Assembly (NCBI GenBank): GCA_031286165.1
Contig: JAITUU010000037.1
Location: 1 to 64,000, forward strand
Direction of reading: 5' to 3'
Length of the DNA stretch: 64,000 nt
Source: Bacteroidales bacterium
Lineage (GTDB): Bacteria; Bacteroidota; Bacteroidia; Bacteroidales; UBA1715
Below the pieces are notes generated by a model. It was given only the letters and a program-made list of their open reading frames with translations. It made no database searches and was not told the origin of the DNA. The first letter of the stretch is position 1, and each line of letters opens with the position of its first letter. This document shows positions 19,543 to 30,465 of this stretch, in pieces. The position numbers were made by a program, and so were the translations under genes.

Positions 19543-22500
19543 ATGAAAACACGGTACTTCTTGGCTGAATTTTTTACAGTAAAAAATTGCCGCAAATTTT
19601 TACTATTCTTTTGCACCATACTTTTTGTAGGGGTGAGTGGGGTGAGTGGGCAGGTAACATTTTCCAATCCAAATAGTTGCTCTTTGGTAGGTTCGGTTGT
19701 AACTTGTGGGGCTTCTTCATATCAAGAAATTCTGCCAAGTGCATGGAATAAAGGAAGTGTCAATATAAAAGTGAATGGTACGGACGTAGCTCAATCCGGT
19801 TGGACGTACACGAATTGCACTTGGCTTAATTGGGGCGCATGTCAAATTGAAAATAATACTTCATCAGGGCAAAATCCTGTGTCATACTACGTAGTAGTGA
19901 ACCCAACGGCGAAAACAGTAGAATTTACAACTACAAAACCTGTTTGCGGCGGAGTTATTACCACAAGTAGCACTGCATTATCTAATTTTTCCACCTGCCC
20001 CACTGCTGCATCGGCATCGCAAAGTTTTACCGTGAGCGGCACGGGATTAACTGCTGCTATTACTGTTTCGGCACCACCTGCCGGATACGAAATATCTGCC
20101 AACGGTACTACTTGGAGTACAAACGCACTTACTTTCAATCAAACAAGCGGTTCTGCAAGCGGAACAGTGTATGTGCGCTTAGCAAGCGGCGGTACTGCCG
20201 GCACGAAATCGGGAAATCTTATCATTTCAAGTACAACTGCCGGAACAGCAAATCAAACCGTATCATTAAACGGCACCGTGCTTGCGGGGGCAACTATTAC
20301 TCTCAATCCCACATCGCTCACCGGACTTGGCTATTCGCTTGGAGGAAATTCTACTGCGAAAACGGTGGCAGTAACCGCATCGTGCCTCACAGGGAACGTA
20401 AGTATAGCAGCACCGGCAGATTTTGAAGTTTCCACAAATGGTACTACATGGGGAAACTCCACCACACTTACCTCCGCCGGCGGCACGCTGTATGTGCGCC
20501 TCAAAAGCGGACTTGCGCAAGGAACATATAGTGGAAATGTAACGGTGGCAAGTACCGGAGTAAGCACGAAAAATATAGCGGTGAGCGGCGATGTTACTAT
20601 TACTCCGCGCGATTTTTACTACACCGGCACCGGCGATTGGAACAATCCTGCAAATTGGTATAAAAGTTGCGGAAATACCGGAGCTGCCAATAAATGGAAT
20701 GCGGTGCCAAATGCGTGGGACAATGTGGTGCTTTGCGGCGGCTCCGATGTAACAATTTCTTCTACTACGAGTGTTACTCGCACAGGAAATTTCCTCATTG
20801 CCGGCAATGGCAATAGTGCTACACAAAATACCAATCCTGCAAAACTCAAAGTTATCGGCGAATTGCATTTGCCCAATGGGTTCAATATGAAAACAGGGCA
20901 ATTAACCATTGACCCTACGGGATTACTTGATGTTACAGGGATTTTTACTTTTAAAACAGCCGACAATGCCGATTGGGGCAACCAACAACCGGTAATTATA
21001 GATAATAAAGGAACTATCGAACTTGCCAATGGCAGTTTTACTATGAATAAAAACACCAATAGTGCCGATAATACTAATATGGGCGCGTATTTCAGTAATT
21101 CGGGAAATTTCAATATTAGCAACTCCGATTTTGAAATTAAAGACGGTCCGGGAGTATTCTTTTACAACGAAAATCAAGGAATTGTTCACATAAACAATCC
21201 TGTGGGCAACACCAAAAAAGTAACCATAACAGGATTGATAGGAATTGATGAAAATTGCACTTCTACCGTTTCCGACTATTATTGCAATGGAACACTCGAC
21301 CCTCACACAACACCCTGTATGGATAAATCTCCTACAAATGACAATGTAAAAGAACACATGATTGCGCAACTTGACATTCCCTACGTTCCTTGGAATGGAG
21401 GCAATGACAATAAAATACTCGAAGGCACACATTCTCGCATATTTTTCAATGCAGGCAGTCAATTTATAGTGGAAAATACAAACGTGGAACTTACTACCGA
21501 AGGTTCTTCGCGCACCAATACCATTGCAGGAAAAATATTTGTACGCGATGCTAATTTACGATTATATTCATCGCAAGGAGGACTTCGTTTTAAAGTAAAA
21601 ACGGGCGGTGGAATTTATGTGCACTCCCCCAACAATATTTCTGACATGGGACGTTTACTCATAGACGGTAACGGCGGAGGTAGTCAAGTATGGGTGGAAG
21701 AAGGCGGACAAGTGTTTTCTCGTGGTTTTGAAGGCGATAGCAAAGGCAGCGGCTGTCATGCCATGAATATAGAAGAGGGCGGACATGGATTTATTGGCGA
21801 TATAGCCGCTACTGCAACCGACCAATTTAAAATACACGTACTTGATGGCGGTACGCTGTACTATTGCGGAAACAAAGAACACCCTATGGGCGACCAAATA
21901 GGGTTTATATTCGATGGCGGTAAGTTACACTATGCCAACGATTTTTATGCCGCACACCCAAGCCAAGCCACCGGCGAAGATAATCCTCTTATGCACATAG
22001 GAAGTTGCGACGGCGCAACTATTAATCCGGAATTACACGCAGCAGGAATACACACCTGTCAAGATTTTTACTTACTCGGTGGCGCACAAGCACAGCAAGT
22101 CCTTCAAATTCAATGGAGCACTACCGAAGCCTGTCAAGCCGATTTCGATAAATCGGTAACGGTGGGCAATATAACCTTCTTACCGGTGGAACTCACAATC
22201 TTTACCGCCGAACGCACCGGTACACACGTGAACCTTGCATGGACTACCCAAAGCGAAACCGATAACGATTACTTTACCGTACAACGTTCTTCAGACGGTG
22301 TAAGTTTTCACAACGTGGGCGAAGTTACCGGTGCCGGCACCACTTCCACCGCGCAACATTATACGTTTATAGACAATGCCCCGCTTGCAGGCGTGTCGTA
22401 CTATCGCTTGCGCCAAACTGATTTCAATGGCAAATCACACTATTCTGCCGTAGTACCTGTATTGTTCTATGCGGCACACACATCGTTTGAAATTCGTTAT

Positions 22501-22725
22501 ACTACTCTCTACGGCATTACTCGTTTTGAATGTTCTTTTGCCGATGCTGCACACAGCAATACGGTGAGCATACATTCCGTAACCGGCAAATTGCTCTACG
22601 AAACAACCGTAAAAGCAGGCGATCCCGATTATGCGGTGGAACTAACTCTTCCTGCGGGCGTGTATTTGGTAAGCAACATAAGCAATGGCATAAAAACGGT
22701 GCGCAAAGTATTGCTTTCGCACTAA
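19543..22725 (+). CDS. Large T9SS type A sorting-domain surface protein with tandem Ig-like repeats
   Basis: Signal peptide; two ~100 aa repeats (..YEISANGTTWS.. / ..FEVSTNGTTWG..); FLPVELTIFTAERTGTHVNLAWTTQSETDNDYFTVQRSSDG and C-terminal sorting-like region. Confidence 0.85.
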   Translation: MKTRYFLAEFFTVKNCRKFLLFFCTILFVGVSGVSGQVTFSNPNSCSLVGSVVTCGASSYQEILPSAWNKGSVNIKVNGTDVAQSGWTYTNCTWLNWGACQIENNTSSGQNPVSYYVVVNPTAKTVEFTTTKPVCGGVITTSSTALSNFSTCPTAASASQSFTVSGTGLTAAITVSAPPAGYEISANGTTWSTNALTFNQTSGSASGTVYVRLASGGTAGTKSGNLIISSTTAGTANQTVSLNGTVLAGATITLNPTSLTGLGYSLGGNSTAKTVAVTASCLTGNVSIAAPADFEVSTNGTTWGNSTTLTSAGGTLYVRLKSGLAQGTYSGNVTVASTGVSTKNIAVSGDVTITPRDFYYTGTGDWNNPANWYKSCGNTGAANKWNAVPNAWDNVVLCGGSDVTISSTTSVTRTGNFLIAGNGNSATQNTNPAKLKVIGELHLPNGFNMKTGQLTIDPTGLLDVTGIFTFKTADNADWGNQQPVIIDNKGTIELANGSFTMNKNTNSADNTNMGAYFSNSGNFNISNSDFEIKDGPGVFFYNENQGIVHINNPVGNTKKVTITGLIGIDENCTSTVSDYYCNGTLDPHTTPCMDKSPTNDNVKEHMIAQLDIPYVPWNGGNDNKILEGTHSRIFFNAGSQFIVENTNVELTTEGSSRTNTIAGKIFVRDANLRLYSSQGGLRFKVKTGGGIYVHSPNNISDMGRLLIDGNGGGSQVWVEEGGQVFSRGFEGDSKGSGCHAMNIEEGGHGFIGDIAATATDQFKIHVLDGGTLYYCGNKEHPMGDQIGFIFDGGKLHYANDFYAAHPSQATGEDNPLMHIGSCDGATINPELHAAGIHTCQDFYLLGGAQAQQVLQIQWSTTEACQADFDKSVTVGNITFLPVELTIFTAERTGTHVNLAWTTQSETDNDYFTVQRSSDGVSFHNVGEVTGAGTTSTAQHYTFIDNAPLAGVSYYRLRQTDFNGKSHYSAVVPVLFYAAHTSFEIRYTTLYGITRFECSFADAAHSNTVSIHSVTGKLLYETTVKAGDPDYAVELTLPAGVYLVSNISNGIKTVRKVLLSH

Positions 22726-22751
22726 CAGAACTATTCGAGTGAGCATAATGC

Positions 22752-22788
22752 AAAAAAACTGCTACCCACAGCGGATAGCAGTTTTTTT
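22752..22788. terminator. Bidirectional terminator between convergent genes
   Basis: AAAAAAACTGCTA-cccacagcgga-TAGCAGTTTTTTT. Confidence 0.85.
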
Positions 22789-22810
22789 ATACAATACATC
22801 GTTTGATTTT

Positions 22811-24289
22811 TTATTTTACAATCGCTTTCATAGCAGTCATAGCCGAACGCAATTCTTCGCCTATTACTTCAACAGCATGGTAGCGTATTGCTTCATTGAT
22901 TTTCACCAATTCCATGTTGTCCACGTGTGCATCTTTGCCTGCGTTGAAATTTTTACCGATTACGTTGGTGTCGATTTTTTTCATAAAATCAGCCAAAAGC
23001 GGTTTGCATGCATGGTCGAATAGGTAGCAACCATATTCGGCAGTGTCGGAAATTACACGATTCATTTCGTACAATTTTTTGCGAGCAATGGTATTGGCTA
23101 TCAATGGGGTTTCGTGCAATGATTCGTAGTAAGCACTTTCGTCTTTAATTCCGGCATCGGTCATGGTTTCAAACGCCAATTCCACACCGGCTTTCACCAT
23201 TGCCACCATAAGCACGCCATTGTCGAAATATTCTTGTTCGGCTATATCTACTGCACCGGCAGGAGTTTTTTCAAAGGCAGTTTCGCCGGTTGCTTTGCGC
23301 CAAGTAAGAAGGTTAATGTCATCATTTGCCCAATCTTTCATCATAGTTGATGAAAATTCACCCGACATAATGTCGTCCATGTGCTTTTCAAAAAGCGGAC
23401 GCATAATCATTTTCAACTCTTCTGCCAAATAGAAGGCTTTGAGTTTTGCAGGATTTGAAAGACGGTCCATCATATTGGTAATACCACCTATTTTAAGGGC
23501 TTCGGTAATGGTTTCCCAGCCGTATTGAATCAATTTTGAGGCGTAGCCTGCGTCAATTCCTTTTTCAATCATTTTGTCGAAACAAAGAATAGAGCCGGTT
23601 TGCAACATACCGCAAAGAATAGTTTGCTCGCCCATAAGGTCTGATTTTACTTCGGCTACGAAGGAAGAATGCAAGCAACCTGCGCGGTCGCCGCCGGTAG
23701 CCACTGCGTAGGCTTTGGCATACGTCCACCCTTTTCCTTCGGGGTCGTTTTCGGGGTGTACAGCAAGCAACGTAGGTACGCCAAATCCGCGTACATACTC
23801 AGCACGAACTTCGGAGCCGGGACATTTTGGAGCCACCATAATTACAGTAATATCTTTGCGAATTTGCATTCCTTCTTCCACAATATTGAAACCATGTGAA
23901 TACGAAAGCGTTGCACCTTGTTTCATAAGCGGCATTACGGCTGCCACCACTGCCGAATGTTGTTTGTCGGGAGTAAGATTTACCACCATGTCGGCGGTAG
24001 GAATAAGTTCTTCATAGCTTCCTACTTTAAAACCTTCGGCAGTTGCATTCACATACGATGCGCGTTTTTCGGCAATAGCCTCTTTGCGCAATGCGTAAGA
24101 AATATCAAGTCCCGAATCGCGCATATTTAAACCTTGATTCAAACCTTGCGCACCGGCTCCTACAATCACAATTTTTTTGCCCAACAGCGCGTTCACGCCA
24201 TCGGCAAATTCACTTTTATCCATAAACTCGCATACGCCGAGTTGTAATAGTTGCTCACGCAATGAGAGCGTGTTGAAATAATTTGCCAT
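22811..24289 (-). CDS. ilvC: Ketol-acid reductoisomerase (long, class II type)
   Basis: [31 protein letters not shown]...[31 protein letters not shown]; 492 aa. Confidence 0.96.
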   Translation of the reverse strand: MANYFNTLSLREQLLQLGVCEFMDKSEFADGVNALLGKKIVIVGAGAQGLNQGLNMRDSGLDISYALRKEAIAEKRASYVNATAEGFKVGSYEELIPTADMVVNLTPDKQHSAVVAAVMPLMKQGATLSYSHGFNIVEEGMQIRKDITVIMVAPKCPGSEVRAEYVRGFGVPTLLAVHPENDPEGKGWTYAKAYAVATGGDRAGCLHSSFVAEVKSDLMGEQTILCGMLQTGSILCFDKMIEKGIDAGYASKLIQYGWETITEALKIGGITNMMDRLSNPAKLKAFYLAEELKMIMRPLFEKHMDDIMSGEFSSTMMKDWANDDINLLTWRKATGETAFEKTPAGAVDIAEQEYFDNGVLMVAMVKAGVELAFETMTDAGIKDESAYYESLHETPLIANTIARKKLYEMNRVISDTAEYGCYLFDHACKPLLADFMKKIDTNVIGKNFNAGKDAHVDNMELVKINEAIRYHAVEVIGEELRSAMTAMKAIVK

Positions 24290-24384
24290 ATCTTTTTTTA
24301 TTTTAGTTGAATAATTGAATACTCGATTAATTACTGCAAAGAAACATCAATTAATTGTAAAATACTTATACTTTGCAATAAATT

Positions 24385-25272
24385 TTAGGTGGTTTTCGTG
24401 GATTTTATTCTGAACGAGAGAGGTGTTTCGCCGGTCATTTTTTTGAAAAACTTGGTAAAATACGATTGGTCGGAAAAATTGAGATGCGCCGAAATTTCGG
24501 TTGCACTCAAATTGGTATAGGTTAAAAGTCGCTTAATTTCAAGAAGTTGCTTTTCTTGAATGATACGGCTTGCTGTTTTTCCTGTCAGTTCTTTTACGAT
24601 TTGCGTAAGGTGATTGGGCGTTACAGCAAGTTGCGAAGCGTAGTCGTTCACCGAATTATTGTTTTGGTAATTTTCCTCTAAGAGTTGTAAAAATCGTTTC
24701 ACGAGAATATGTCCTTTGCCTTTTACAAGCATGGTATCGGTAGCAAAATAGCGGGCGTTGCAAAAATTCAAAATCACATCGAGCAGCGAACGAAGCATTT
24801 CGGTTGAGTGGTTGTGTTCTCTATGCAATTCGCTTATGGCTGCCGAAAAAATACTTTGCAAAAACAGCGTATCTTCCTTATTTTCAATTTGCAAAGGCGG
24901 ATTGTTTTGTTTTACGGTAAAGAAAAATGGAAATTCAAGCAAGCGGTTTTGGTTATTTTGATTGTAGAGATAAAAATCGGCGGTGAAAGTAAAAATGTAG
25001 CCTTCAATATCTTCGGAAAGTTCAATTTTGTGTGCCTGACCGGGTGAAAGAAAAAACACGCAAGGAGGCTGCACGGCATACACATTACCATCTATAATGT
25101 GCCTACCCGACCCTTTGGAGAGAAACAAAATCTCGAAAAAATCGTGTCGGTGCGGATATTCCACTGCAAAATGACGATTGGCATCGAAAAGCTCCACCTG
25201 AAATTGCCGATTGAGTTGCTCGCGGCTGAAATTTTGCAACGAATACGTGGGAATAGAATTTTTTTGTTTCAT
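24385..25272 (-). CDS. AraC family transcriptional regulator (cupin + HTH)
   Basis: EYPHRHDFFEILFLSKGSGRHIIDG; AVTPNHLTQIVKELTGKTASRIIQEK...ISAHLNFSDQSYFTKFFKKMTGETPLSFR. Confidence 0.93.
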   Translation of the reverse strand: MKQKNSIPTYSLQNFSREQLNRQFQVELFDANRHFAVEYPHRHDFFEILFLSKGSGRHIIDGNVYAVQPPCVFFLSPGQAHKIELSEDIEGYIFTFTADFYLYNQNNQNRLLEFPFFFTVKQNNPPLQIENKEDTLFLQSIFSAAISELHREHNHSTEMLRSLLDVILNFCNARYFATDTMLVKGKGHILVKRFLQLLEENYQNNNSVNDYASQLAVTPNHLTQIVKELTGKTASRIIQEKQLLEIKRLLTYTNLSATEISAHLNFSDQSYFTKFFKKMTGETPLSFRIKSTKTT

Positions 25273-25300
25273 ACCTTAGGTGTAAATCACTAAAAATCAA

Positions 25301-25672
25301 TCACATCGCTCTTTGTGAGAGAAAATTGCCTTTTGCATTATATATATACACCGTATTTTGTTTTCTTACAGAATAGGTAGTACTTGTGTAACCTTGTAGC
25401 ATACCATTGTCTATACTGCGCACCGACACAAGCCCTCCGCGTTCGTTATATACATATATGCTATTGCCTTTTTGAATTACCGAAGCAATTATTTCGTTTT
25501 GTGTTTGTTGCGCTTTTTGCTCATTTGCTTGTTTTTCTGCCGCTTTATTTGCAGAACGCAAGAGAGAAAAAATACCGCTTAATACTACAAAAATTATTTT
25601 CAGTATAAACCACAGAACTTTTCCAATTCCTTTGAGAATGGCAATTGCAATATGTTCTTTTTTCTGAGACAT
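25301..25672 (-). CDS. Hypothetical small membrane-anchored protein
   Basis: N-terminal TM (VLWFILKIIFVVLSGIFSLL) and two similar YVYNERGGLVS / YIYNAKGNFLS segments. Internal ATG chosen. Confidence 0.6.
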   Translation of the reverse strand: MSQKKEHIAIAILKGIGKVLWFILKIIFVVLSGIFSLLRSANKAAEKQANEQKAQQTQNEIIASVIQKGNSIYVYNERGGLVSVRSIDNGMLQGYTSTTYSVRKQNTVYIYNAKGNFLSQRAM

Positions 25673-25751
25673 ACAAGTGCAAAGGTAATGGTAAAATGTA
25701 TATTTCCTCAAATTTATATCTATTTTTGGCAAAAATTCACGATTTTTTATC

Positions 25752-26432
25752 ATGGAAGATGTACAACACGTAGAATTGGAATTATGCGCCGATGGCACGC
25801 ATACGCTTTTTGTGCCTGCACTCGAAGAACACTATCACTCCACGCGCGGAGCGGTACAGGAATCGCTCTATGTGTATATAGAACGCGGATTGCAACATTG
25901 TGCCGAAAATCCCTGTACGGTACTGGAAGTGGGATTTGGCACGGGTTTGAATGCCCTGCTTTCGGCAATATATGCCATAGAACACAATCGCAACGTTCAC
26001 TTCGTGAGTTACGAAAAATTTCCACTCGCGCCGGAAATCGCCACGCAACTCAACTACGCCGATTTTGTAGAAACGCAGTATGCACCGCTTTTAGCAAAAA
26101 TTCACCGTGCCGCGTGGAACGAAGTTATAGAAATTACACCGCAATTTACGTTGCACAAAATCCACAGCGACCTCACGCTCCTGCCGCCGCTTATTCCCTG
26201 CAACCTTATTTATTACGATGCCTTTGCGCCGGGTAAACAACCCGAAATGTGGAGCGAAAAACTTCTGAGCCACGTGTGTTCAGCGTTACAAGCAAACGGT
26301 TTTTTGGTAACATACTGCGCACAAGGACAAGTGCGGCGCACGCTCAAATCTTTCGGATTACACATAGAACGCTTACCCGGACCTCCCGGAAAATGGGAAA
26401 TGCTGCGAGCCACAAAAATCATGGACATTTAA
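25752..26432 (+). CDS. mnmD: tRNA (5-methylaminomethyl-2-thiouridine)(34)-methyltransferase MnmD (stand-alone MnmC-N domain)
   Basis: EVGFGTGLNALL SAM motif; IYYDAFAPGKQPEMWSEKLLSHV; LVTYCAQGQVRRTLKSFGLHIERLPGPPGKWEMLRA. Confidence 0.9.
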   Translation: MEDVQHVELELCADGTHTLFVPALEEHYHSTRGAVQESLYVYIERGLQHCAENPCTVLEVGFGTGLNALLSAIYAIEHNRNVHFVSYEKFPLAPEIATQLNYADFVETQYAPLLAKIHRAAWNEVIEITPQFTLHKIHSDLTLLPPLIPCNLIYYDAFAPGKQPEMWSEKLLSHVCSALQANGFLVTYCAQGQVRRTLKSFGLHIERLPGPPGKWEMLRATKIMDI

Positions 26433-28825
26433 TGTAACACCGTGCACACAAGTTTTTCGCCGCTATACCGCTTGCCGTTGCGGAATAATTCCACGTGCAG
26501 TATATAAATACCGGCATCTACTACCTCGCCGCCTTCATTGGTGCAATCCCACGTTATACTGCCTTCACCGGCGGGAATAAGATTATTTGCAAGCGTTTTT
26601 ACCGGCAATCCTGCCGAAGAAAATATGCGAATACTCAATGTGTGCGATTCATCAAATGGCAATTGATAGTGAATAATTGCCTGCTCGTAGAGTGGTGCAG
26701 CAGGATGTACGTTGGGTTTTTCGAGCGAAAATCCACTACTCGAAACTTCATTCAATGCGTGCGAATTTTGGCAACCGGCACTATGATTTTTTTGCGGCGA
26801 AAGTGCTGCCGAATACCAATTATTCGCCACGTGCGTAGGTTTTTGGTAATCCAAGCGTTCGAGCGAAACATCTATTTTCTGCGACAAATACGGCGAATGC
26901 CATGTAGCAAAATAGCAGAGCGAATCTATGGTGTGTCCCCATTTATTTGCTAACAGCAGCGTACCCTTCGACTGCGCCAAACTCGGCATATTCGCAGGCT
27001 GAATCCACAATACATCGCCGGCACAATCACTTTGCACATTACTCACGTTTTTACTTACCACCGCGTAACTATGCGGCGGAAAAAGCAGTGCTTCGGTGCT
27101 TAATTTATATACTGTTTTTACATCGTTATTCGCTGTATCTATGTTTGTTAGATAAATTTCGGCACAATTAAAATAAGAGTTACTATTGTTATAGAGTTCT
27201 ATAAATTTTTCGTTTTTTGCCGAAGTGTGAAAGAGTATTTCAGTGAAAATAACCGCATTGCGAGCAAGTAAGGAATCGGTGCGAGCAAAATCAATTTGCA
27301 ACTGCGGGCAATAATTTCCTGCATGGTCTTGTAAAATTCCATCGGTAAATAATTGATACAGTGCACCATAGTCCACTGTATTGGGAACTACAAGATTGAA
27401 TTTCGTATGTTTATTATCTACGTGTTCTACACGCACAATATTGCTATGCGAAACATAACAATGCTGCCACAAATCCTCGCATGTCATATTTTTATTTGTA
27501 GTAATTTGTATAGTACTGTCGTTCAACACACTCACACTTTCTATACGCGGAAGATGTGTATCGAAATTTTGCGCCAAAACCGAATTTGCAGCACCCGGCG
27601 TTCCTCCCGAAAAACTTTCGCTTGCTCGCCAATTCGCCGCCAATTCCGATACATTGTCTAAATCAATTTTTTCCAAACTCCACCCACCCTGCTGTTTTTT
27701 GAATGACGAAGCATACCACGAATCGGAATAGGTAAGCGAAGTTATCAACCGATGCTCCTTACTTTTTAGCGCAATCGTTTGCGAAGTATTGTTCAATGCA
27801 GGAAAGGAACGCAGAAAACAGACATTCTCCGGTATATTTTCTGCTGAACTTGCATTTGCGGAAATAATATATACGTAACTTTTTGCCGGCAATACATAGT
27901 TGGGCAGTTGATGTGCATTTGTGCCAACAAACAACTCTAAATCAGAAAGTTGAACCATGCAATCGCTGCGATTGTAGAGTTCTATATATTCGTAATTGGG
28001 TAGTCCATATTCTCCGGAAGGCGCAATCATGAGTTCGCTGAACACCACATCGAGTTCGCCAACGGGTGCAAATTGCAGAATTGCCCACGAAGTATCGGGA
28101 GCAAAGCGAGTGAGAGCACTTGTATCGCCCACGTGAGTTATAAATATTGAAAATTCGCCGCACTGTGCAGGGTTCAGGTCTATGGTAATAGTGGTGGAAT
28201 CTATTGCCACCGCACGTGCAACATTGGGCGGATTGGTAAAAATAGTTGCTTCACTCACTGCGTAATTGTACGCGATTTGTATGCGATTTTCATTGTGAGT
28301 AATTTGCTGTAATTCAAATGGGAACAGAGGTTTTTCGGCATATTCAAAGCATATATTATCTATGGTAATTTGCCCCGAAGTAGATTTTGCCTGCACAATT
28401 TTTATCACACAATCGCCCGGAATGGCAATGTTTTCGAGTTCAAAATACTGCGTAATTTTTTGCTGTGCGGTAGAAATGAGTTTTCCCACGCAACTATCGT
28501 TGATATACACTTCAGCATTGCAATTGGTGGTAAGTGCCTGCTCCCATTCAAAAGAAAGCGAGCGAATACCGTTGCGAATGGTGTCGGAAAATAGGCAGGC
28601 ATTGGCGGCTTTATTCAAACTTGCGGCAGCATTGCCACTCGCCGTAGTTTTTTGATTTCCTCGCGCGTTTACATAATTCCACAGCAACCCACCGGCACTT
28701 ACAAACTGCCCGGTAGAATATGAAGTAGGAATTTTCGACTGCGAAAAATCTTCGCACACCTGCTGAGAATGTGCAAAAAGTGTACACAGAGTCATTAAAA
28801 TCGTTGCAAAACCGTGCCGTTTCAT
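26429..28825 (-). CDS. Secreted lamin-tail-domain (LTD) protein with FlgD-like C-terminal segment
   Basis: FSELMIAPSGEYGLPNYEYIELYNRSD and FTEILFHTSAKNEKFIELYNNSN (two LTD starts); LSIRIFSSAGLPVKTLANNLIPAGEGSITWDCTNEGGEVVDAGIYILHVE. Confidence 0.85.
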   Translation of the reverse strand: MKRHGFATILMTLCTLFAHSQQVCEDFSQSKIPTSYSTGQFVSAGGLLWNYVNARGNQKTTASGNAAASLNKAANACLFSDTIRNGIRSLSFEWEQALTTNCNAEVYINDSCVGKLISTAQQKITQYFELENIAIPGDCVIKIVQAKSTSGQITIDNICFEYAEKPLFPFELQQITHNENRIQIAYNYAVSEATIFTNPPNVARAVAIDSTTITIDLNPAQCGEFSIFITHVGDTSALTRFAPDTSWAILQFAPVGELDVVFSELMIAPSGEYGLPNYEYIELYNRSDCMVQLSDLELFVGTNAHQLPNYVLPAKSYVYIISANASSAENIPENVCFLRSFPALNNTSQTIALKSKEHRLITSLTYSDSWYASSFKKQQGGWSLEKIDLDNVSELAANWRASESFSGGTPGAANSVLAQNFDTHLPRIESVSVLNDSTIQITTNKNMTCEDLWQHCYVSHSNIVRVEHVDNKHTKFNLVVPNTVDYGALYQLFTDGILQDHAGNYCPQLQIDFARTDSLLARNAVIFTEILFHTSAKNEKFIELYNNSNSYFNCAEIYLTNIDTANNDVKTVYKLSTEALLFPPHSYAVVSKNVSNVQSDCAGDVLWIQPANMPSLAQSKGTLLLANKWGHTIDSLCYFATWHSPYLSQKIDVSLERLDYQKPTHVANNWYSAALSPQKNHSAGCQNSHALNEVSSSGFSLEKPNVHPAAPLYEQAIIHYQLPFDESHTLSIRIFSSAGLPVKTLANNLIPAGEGSITWDCTNEGGEVVDAGIYILHVELFRNGKRYSGEKLVCTVLH

Positions 28826-29089
28826 ACTAAACAGATATAAAATTATGCAACATAATATTTCGAGGGCACGAAGTAAAAGTAGTATTTTTAACAGGTAGTG
28901 TGCGCATTTTTACACCGGTAATTAGCACCTATGCACATGAATTTGTGCAGATTATTTTCTCTTGCAAAGCAGTATTTATTGCTTCATTGCAACATAAATG
29001 TATGAATTTGCATGAAGTGATATTGTAAATTACAATTAAATAGTATTTTTGTGGTAAATTTTTTTATAACATACAAAAAATATTACATT

Positions 29090-30100
29090 ATGAAAATTGC
29101 AATTGTTGGCGTAAGTGGCGCAGTAGGGCAGGAATTTTTGCGAATTTTGGAAACTCGCAACCTTGCTTATGATGAATTGGTATTGTTTGGTTCGGCTCGC
29201 AGTGCCGGAAAAACGTACACTGTGAAAGGAAAAACCTACACCGTGAAGGAATTGCAACACAACGATGATTTCAAAGGAGTAGATATAGCACTTGCTTCGG
29301 CTGGAGCGAGCACTTCAAAAGAATATGCCGACACTATTACAAAATATGGCGCAATTATGATAGATAATTCCAGCGCGTTCCGCATGGATAGCGATGTGCC
29401 GCTGGTGGTACCCGAAGTGAATGCTGCCGATGCAAAAAATGCTCCGCGCAAAATTATTGCAAATCCAAACTGTACCACTATTCAAATGGTGGTTGCTCTC
29501 AAAGCACTCGAAAATTTATCGCATATTACCAAAGTGCACGTATCTTCGTATCAGTCGGCAAGCGGTGCAGGTGCTATGGGTATGGCAGAATTGGAGCAAC
29601 AAGTGAAAGATTATGTTGCCGGAAAACCGCTGACGGTTGAAAAATTTGCACATCAGTTGTTGTTCAACGTTATTCCACACATTGACGTATTCCAAGATAA
29701 TGGCTACACAAAAGAGGAAATGAAAATGTACTACGAAACGCGCAAAATTATGCACTCTGATATTCATGTAAGTGCCACCACTGTGCGAGTGCCGGTAATG
29801 CGTGCACACAGCGAATCGGTGTGGGCAGAAACCGTAGAACCCGTGTCGCCCGAAGCCTTCCGCGCCGAATGTGAAAAAACCAAAGGAATTACTGTGATAG
29901 ATAATCCTGCACAAAAAGAATATCCCATGCCTTTCGACCTCGCTGGAAAAGACGATGTGTATGTAGGACGTATTCGCAAAGATTTGGCAAACCCGAATGG
30001 CATTACGTTTTGGTGCGTGAGCGACCAAATTCGCAAAGGTGCGGCACTCAATGCCGTGCAAATTGCCGAATATTTGATAGCCGAAGGTGTTGTTAAATAA
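29090..30100 (+). CDS. asd: Aspartate-semialdehyde dehydrogenase
   Basis: [55 protein letters not shown]. Confidence 0.96.
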   Translation: MKIAIVGVSGAVGQEFLRILETRNLAYDELVLFGSARSAGKTYTVKGKTYTVKELQHNDDFKGVDIALASAGASTSKEYADTITKYGAIMIDNSSAFRMDSDVPLVVPEVNAADAKNAPRKIIANPNCTTIQMVVALKALENLSHITKVHVSSYQSASGAGAMGMAELEQQVKDYVAGKPLTVEKFAHQLLFNVIPHIDVFQDNGYTKEEMKMYYETRKIMHSDIHVSATTVRVPVMRAHSESVWAETVEPVSPEAFRAECEKTKGITVIDNPAQKEYPMPFDLAGKDDVYVGRIRKDLANPNGITFWCVSDQIRKGAALNAVQIAEYLIAEGVVK

Positions 30101-30462
30101 TGGGAATTATAGAACTCGAAAATATTGAAATATATGCCCATCACGGTTGCTTTGAAACAGAGCGCGTGGTGGGCAATAAATTTGTGGTGCAAGTTCGCTT
30201 ACTCGCCGATTGCAGCAAAGCCGCCAAAACCGATAATTTGAGCGATGCGCTGAATTATCAAACGGTGTACGATATTGTAGAACGAGAAATGAAAATTCCT
30301 TCCGCACTCATTGAACACGTTGCCGGGCGCATATTAAACGCGCTGTTTGCGGAATTTCCGCACCAATTGGAAGAAGCGCGAGTTACCGTTTCCAAAATTG
30401 CTCCTCCTTTGCGCGGACACGTGCAAAAAGCAAGTGTAACCTTAGAAAAACGAAGACAATAA
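30100..30462 (+). CDS. folB: Dihydroneopterin aldolase
   Basis: ENIEIYAHHGCFETERVVGNKFVVQV; SDALNYQTVYDIVEREM; ALIEHVAGRILNALF. Confidence 0.93.
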   Translation: MGIIELENIEIYAHHGCFETERVVGNKFVVQVRLLADCSKAAKTDNLSDALNYQTVYDIVEREMKIPSALIEHVAGRILNALFAEFPHQLEEARVTVSKIAPPLRGHVQKASVTLEKRRQ

Positions 30463-30465
30463 TTG

